From Azolla caroliniana (Eukaryota > Polypodiophyta): a stretch of DNA of 64,000 nt. Positions 59,877 to 64,000 of the stretch are shown in pieces (position 1 is the first letter of the stretch; each line of letters begins with the position of its first letter). The notes under the pieces are model-generated. The model was not told the origin of the DNA. It did not search any database and saw only the letters and a list, made by a program, of their open reading frames with translations. The position numbers and the translations under genes are program-made. Location: positions 21,700,001 to 21,764,000 of the forward strand of contig JBHGNT010000011.1 in assembly GCA_043228905.1 (NCBI GenBank), in the 5' to 3' direction.

Positions 59877-60236
59877 TTCTAGACTTGAACCTCTGACTTT
59901 TAACACACAATACATTGTGTTGTGTTAACCATATGGAAACTCTTGTGAACTGTCCACATTCAATTGTGAACTTGTATATATTGTAGAGTCTAGTGTATAG
60001 TACATTCGAGAATATTCTAGTTGTTAGTATATTCTAGAAAATATACCCGTTTAGAATATACTACAAAATAATTCTAGAATATACTAACGACTAGAATATT
60101 CTCGAATGTACTATACACTAGACTCTACAATATATATAAGTTCACAGTCGAATGTGGATAGTTCACAAGAGTTTCCATATGGTTAACACAATACAATGCA
60201 CTATGTGTTAAAAGTCAGAGGTTTGGGTCTAGAATG
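59875..60236. mobile_element. Fold-back (long inverted repeat) element inserted in gypsy pol
   Basis: The sequence from CATTCTAGAC at 59875 to GTCTAGAATG at 60236 is one long imperfect palindrome. Each arm is about 165 bases and the centre is about 30 bases. Matching words in the arms include CCTCTGACTTTTAACACA, TTAACCATATGGAAACTC, GTAGAGTCTAGTGTATAGTA and CATTCGAGAATATTCTAG. The gypsy frame resumes on both sides, so the palindrome is an insertion. No clear target duplication is visible and it has no coding capacity. Confidence 0.88.
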
Positions 60237-60319
60237 TGACAGGTGCTAGATATGAGTGCCACAATAATGCATCTGCCTTCCCTTCTTGCTTCATGGTAGG
60301 ACGATATGTAATTTTGAAG
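60237..60319 (-). pseudogene. Gypsy RNase H-integrase linker fragment
   Basis: Translates on the minus strand as RFDFKITYRPTMKQEG, then KADALLWHSYLAP. This is the conserved spacer between RNase H and integrase (ITYRPG..KADALSR in the family), stranded between two insertions. Confidence 0.85.
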
Positions 60320-60895
60320 TCGAAACGAGTTGTTACGGACACACCAAGCGCGGACTAGGACAGAGCACAAATGATGGGGCTACGAGTGACGGATTAACTT
60401 GGAGCTAGATGTGACGAGGATAGGAACTCTAGATGTTGTGAGTGACATGAGGGCATGAAGACAAAAATAAAGATCAAGGAGACAAAGATGAGGCGAAACG
60501 AGAATACTAGATCGATGTGTCAATGACTGGTGTTGAATCCCTTGAAAGGGACTAAGGGAGTTACAAGTATTTATACTGTGAGCTGAAGTACATGCATTAG
60601 AATATTCTAGAGAATATTTAGGAGAACCCTCTAGAACCTTCTAGTTCTAGAAATTTCTAAAAACTCCTAGAACGTGAATAGATAATTTGCGAAGATATAT
60701 ATAACATAACTATGTACTTGGATGTGTTGGTTACAATATAATACTTGATTATAATACAAGAAGTCAAGAGTTCGAATCTTAACATAATTGTTGTTATGAC
60801 TGTGACATTATCCTTCCCTTTATGGCCGGTGACACACCAAGCGCGGACTAGGACGGAGCACATATGATGGAGCTACGAGCGATGGATGCACTTCG
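60320..60895. mobile_element. Insertion with 56-bp terminal direct repeats inside gypsy pol
   Basis: The gypsy frame ends at QALWAQFLIICR (right side) and resumes at RFDFKITYRP (left side). The DNA between is foreign. Its two ends carry a direct repeat, 60338-60393 and 60831-60886, with GACACACCAAGCGCGGACTA and GAGCACA.ATGATGG.GCTAC. Between them are many TTCTAGAA-type words and, near 60770, AGTTCGAATCTT, a B-box-like string. It could be a tiny terminal-repeat element or a local duplication; the short repeats argue against a normal LTR. Confidence 0.6.
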
Positions 60896-60931
60896 ACAGA
60901 TGATGAGGAATTGGGCCCACAAAGCTTGTTC

Positions 60932-61399
60932 TCAATTTAATACATGAGCACTCTGGAAGTAGGCAAGATTTTTGTAATCACTAAATACGATGACTTGATG
61001 AGAAGATCCCTCTAAAAAATTCCTCCATTGTGTGAAAGAGTCCACTATTGCTAATAACTCCTTGTCATGTATCTCGTAATTGATTTCGGCGGCGTCAAAC
61101 TTGCATGAGTGGAAAGCCACAATATGTAGTTTTTCATCGTCGCCTTGTTGTGATAGAGTGCTATCAAGGGCGACATTCGACGCGTCTGCCTCAATGATGA
61201 ACGATTTTTTCGGATCAACATGAGCTAGAATAGGAGCTGATGTAAATGCTTTCTTAAGACTCACAAAAGACATGTCCACTTCCTTAGACCAAACAAACAA
61301 CTGCCCCTTCTTGGTAAGCTGTGTGAGAGGCCAAAAAAGCTTTGAGTAGTCATGTATAAACTTGCGGTAGAAATTTGTGAAGCCTAAAAAACATTGCAC
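60932..61399 (-). pseudogene. Gypsy reverse-transcriptase connection and RNase H
   Basis: The frame begins in the thumb/connection motif QCFLGFTNFYRKFI and continues with FIIEADASNVALDS (RNase H catalytic Asp), EINYEIHDKELLAIVDSF (catalytic Glu) and VFSDYKNLAYFQSAHVLN. A TGA at 60932-60934 ends it where the family has Arg (VLNR). In-frame EQALWAQFL follows the stop, so this is a nonsense change and not the true end. Confidence 0.9.
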
Positions 61400-61405
61400 A
61401 TCTCA

Positions 61406-62417
61406 CAACGAACGTGGAGTCTGCCACTCTACCACAGTTTTGACCTTAGCTGGATCCATAGAGATGCCTTCCGAGGAGATGGCATAACATAGAAATTCCA
61501 CCTGGTTGCACTCAAAACTACATTTTTCCAATTTTGCATAAAGACCATGTTCTCGAAGTTGTTTTAACTATACTAATAATACATGAGAATCATGCTCTTC
61601 TTGAGTCTTTGAATAAACTAGAAGATCATCCAAATAGATGATCAAATAGATATCCAAGAGATCTCAGAATATATCATTTGCCGACTACTGGCGCATTGGT
61701 GAGACCAAATGGCATAACTGTATACTTGAAGTGACCATATCAGGTGCGAAAAGAGGTATTCCATTCATCTCCCGGTCGGATCTGTACAAGGTTATATGCT
61801 CCTCGTAAATCGATCTTTGTGAAGAACTTTGCGGGTCCATTTATCCATTCTAAAAGACTCAAGATAAGGGGAAGTGCATACCTATTCCTGATGGTGACCT
61901 TATTCAAGCCACGGTAATCCATGACGAGACGAAGTGAACCATCCTTTTTCTTGACAAAGAAAATGGGTGCGTGGGCTGGAGATTTCGAATGTCGAATGAA
62001 CATGTTTGCCAAATTCTCTTCTATGTAGGCTCGAAGGACTTCTAACTAAGTTGGTGACAAGTTGTAGATCGGTCCCATGGTGGCTCTTTTCCTGGTTGTA
62101 AATCAATGGGACAATCATACGGTCAATGGTGAGGAAGAGTATTGGCTTGTACCTTATCAAACACGTCGGCATAATGACAATACTTCTCTAGGAGTTGAGC
62201 TATGGATTCCTCTTAAGTGGTGTTGGAAGGTTTTACTAATACTACGAATACAAACATCGATTCCTTGCGTCCTTCCTCACGTAATTGATGTAGCAAAATG
62301 GTTGAAATTCGATGAGTAGATCCTTGGGTTTGTCGATACCGCATTTCTCTTGTTCTCCAATCTACGTCTGGGCTATGTAATTTGAACCATGGTAAACCCA
62401 AGACAATTGGATGCTCT
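61406..62417 (-). pseudogene. Gypsy reverse transcriptase
   Basis: Shows VLGLPWFKLHSPDVDW just after the protease, then [53 protein letters not shown] (motif A), KYTVMPFGLTNAP (motif B) and YLDDLLVYS (catalytic motif C, about 61624-61638). TGA codons at 61740-61742 and 61665-61667 and frame changes (62030-62170) break it. Confidence 0.9.
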
Positions 62418-62661
62418 AGACCATAGTACGTAAAATTCGTGTTTGTCTAGCATAACATCTGTTTTCCTACGTTGGAAAACAAATGCGAATGTTATTCAAA
62501 TATTCTTGTGTTTTTTTTTGTTTTTTCCCCATTTTTTAGGCATATTTACCTCATAATAAACAGGTAATCCAAAAGTATGGTATTTATCATTCTTTGAGGG
62601 TGTTTTTCTTAAGCGAATGTTTCAATCATTCGCGAATGCAAATGCATGTATGGTTCATACT
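62418..62661. mobile_element. Short insertion with 9-bp imperfect target duplication in gypsy protease-RT junction
   Basis: The segment lies between ATGCTCTAG (62409-62417) and ATGCTCTGG (62662-62670), which differ at one base and both fall at the family motif SSPEHP. The gypsy frame ends in HSMNHT on one side and resumes at HPIVLG on the other. The interior has a T/C-rich run, a small perfect hairpin (GTTTTCC-TACGTT-GGAAAAC) and the palindrome ATTCGCGAAT. A 9-bp duplication suggests a Mutator-like element, but no clear terminal inverted repeat was found. Confidence 0.55.
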
Positions 62662-63003
62662 ATGCTCTGGACTACTAATTATATTAGATGATACTACACA
62701 CACCAATTTATCTAGGACAATTTGAATCGGCTCTAACTCTTCTACGATATTTCCGGAAGCAATGGGGCGACCATCAATGACTATTACAGATGCTAGGCAA
62801 GGAAGCTTTCTTAGGGATATCTGATGAGCTTGGGCAAAATTCCTATCCATGAAGCAAGAATTGGCTCCGGAATCTAAGAGTGCTAAGACATGTACTAGGG
62901 AGGTTCTTTTAGTACTAAATGTTACTTGAGCGAAGAACACATTGCTAACTTGCTTAGAGGGAATGGAACCACTAATGGGTTGCACAGATCTAGGGTTGTC
63001 CAA
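62662..63003 (-). pseudogene. Gypsy aspartic protease
   Basis: ALLDSGANSCFMD carries the retroviral-type aspartic protease DSG active site. IDGRPIASGNIVEEL and VVSSNIISSPEH follow as in related gypsy proteins. It is cut by the insertion at 62418-62661. Confidence 0.88.
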
Positions 63004-63029
63004 CCAAACAACTCCAATTTTGGCTGGAC

Positions 63030-64000
63030 TTAGTCGTTTAACTCTTCTTCTAACTGACTAAGGACTTCAAATTTGTTCGATAGACTTGGGCTATTAGTAC
63101 TATTAGGACTATCAGACACTCCTACTGAAATAGACTCGGGTTTAGTACAAGCTACGATTTGATTTACATGTCTTCTTGGCCTATGTGGACAGTTTATTGC
63201 AATATGCCTTGGTCCTTCGCAATAAAGACATACTTTATTTGCTCGACGTCGTTGCTTTTTTTCTTCTGACAATGGTCCACGACGACGTGTGGTGTCGATT
63301 TCCATTGGTGTTGGAGTATTTTCCGGGGATGTATTATATGATTCCCTTGAAAATGGTTTTTCTATGATCGAGGCATATGTGGGCTCTGACCTAGTCCTTG
63401 GCATTTGTAACTGGCGTTCTGAACGTCGTTCAAAAAGTTGGTTATCACATCATACCGCTCGACTGATTGCCTCTGTGAGCGTTTTTGGTTCTTCGGGGAA
63501 AGTTAGGAGATCATTCGTAGGCCGTACTCAAGCAATGCTTGATCATCCCAAGGGATATCGAAGGCAAGTAGATGGAAATCTGCAACGTAAGTGGAGGCTG
63601 GACGATCACCTTGACATAATCATCAGATTTTGTTGATTGCCGTCCTTATGCTATTAGTATCTCCAAAACATGCTTTAAACTCGCTTATAAACTCCTCAAA
63701 ATTATTTAGTAATGGAGATTTTTTTCTAACAATGGAGCGAACCATGCCAAAGCTGAGCCGCACAACAACGTGCCTACCAGACCCACTCGTGATACATCAA
63801 TGGGATATCGGGAAGGATGCATTTGAATGACTAATCGTACATGATTAAGGAATCCTCTAAACTATGATCGCGTTCCATCAAATTTCATAGGAAGGCCGAT
63901 CTTGGGCTCTTTATGAATCCCTTGACTACTTGGCCCTTGTTGTTGCAATGCCGCAATGGTTGCTTCAAGTTGTTGCATCGTAACACTAGCTTCCCATGTT
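63030..64000 (-). pseudogene. Gypsy gag with zinc knuckle
   Basis: The frame 63404-63030 has the nucleocapsid knuckle CLYCEGPRHIAINCP (C-x2-C-x4-H-x4-C) after a basic stretch. Farther right, in other frames, come LCQGDRPASTYVADFHLLAF and DIPWDDQALLEYGL, typical of the gag capsid C-terminal part. Two adjacent TGA codons at 63620-63625 replace a probable Arg-Arg. The start lies beyond the window. Confidence 0.85.

Larger units (their letters stand above)
59156..64000 (-). mobile_element. Ty3/gypsy retrotransposon relic with nested insertions
   Basis: Read right to left, the order is gag with zinc knuckle, protease, reverse transcriptase, RNase H and integrase. Integrase downstream of RNase H is the Ty3/gypsy order. 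gag continues past the window end. The integrase is cut off at about 59156 and I see no LTR on that side. Three foreign segments interrupt pol: 62418-62661, about 60320-60895 and 59875-60236. At least six in-frame TGA codons stand where family members have CGA (Arg), for example 63620-63625 (two), 61740-61742, 61665-61667, 61403-61405 and 60932-60934. It is a dead copy. Confidence 0.92.

Overview
This window is nuclear DNA of a flowering plant. The evidence is many short exons with plant-like GT-AG introns, AT-rich introns, two plastid-type RelA/SpoT homologues, a mitochondrial Tim21 gene, plant L1-type LINE and Ty3/gypsy relics, hAT-type MITEs and a TTTAGGG telomere-type run. The species cannot be fixed from sequence alone.

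Layout. 1-4.55 kb: a decayed L1-type LINE (+) meets the tail of a related LINE (-). 4.55-15 kb: no gene, but an hAT MITE with a perfect 8-bp target duplication, a 388-bp tandem duplication, a third LINE tail, and a cluster of tRNA-derived SINE-like elements bounded by GA/TC microsatellites. 15.0-26.8 kb (-): a complete 18-exon gene for an 884-residue RelA/SpoT-type protein. 29.8-38.2 kb (-): a second RelA/SpoT gene, clearly RSH1 (HD, synthetase-like, TGS and ACT regions). I resolved 22 exons of it plus a doubtful 5' microexon; both ends are open. 39.7-40.9 kb: relic of a different LINE clade. 41-49.9 kb: no gene recognised. 49.97-53.9 kb (+): TIM21. 55.97-57.9 kb (-): a five-exon TLC-domain membrane protein. 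58.1-58.8 kb: a LINE reverse-transcriptase fragment between two GA arrays. 59.2-64 kb (-): a Ty3/gypsy relic carrying three nested insertions and many CGA-to-TGA stops.

Functionally, the two RSH genes lie head to tail, about 3 kb apart. Both should act in (p)ppGpp metabolism, normally in plastids. One has canonical-looking HD and synthetase motifs; the RSH1 copy has an altered synthetase signature, as expected of a hydrolase-biased enzyme. TIM21 and the TLC gene are convergent neighbours with no evident functional tie. The most unusual points are a 66-bp minisatellite that copies the RSH1 5' splice site six times, a SINE-like family built of two facing tRNA-like halves, and the nested, methylation-scarred retroelement at the right end. 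All exon borders were read by eye from splice consensus, reading frame and remembered family sequence; no alignment was run.
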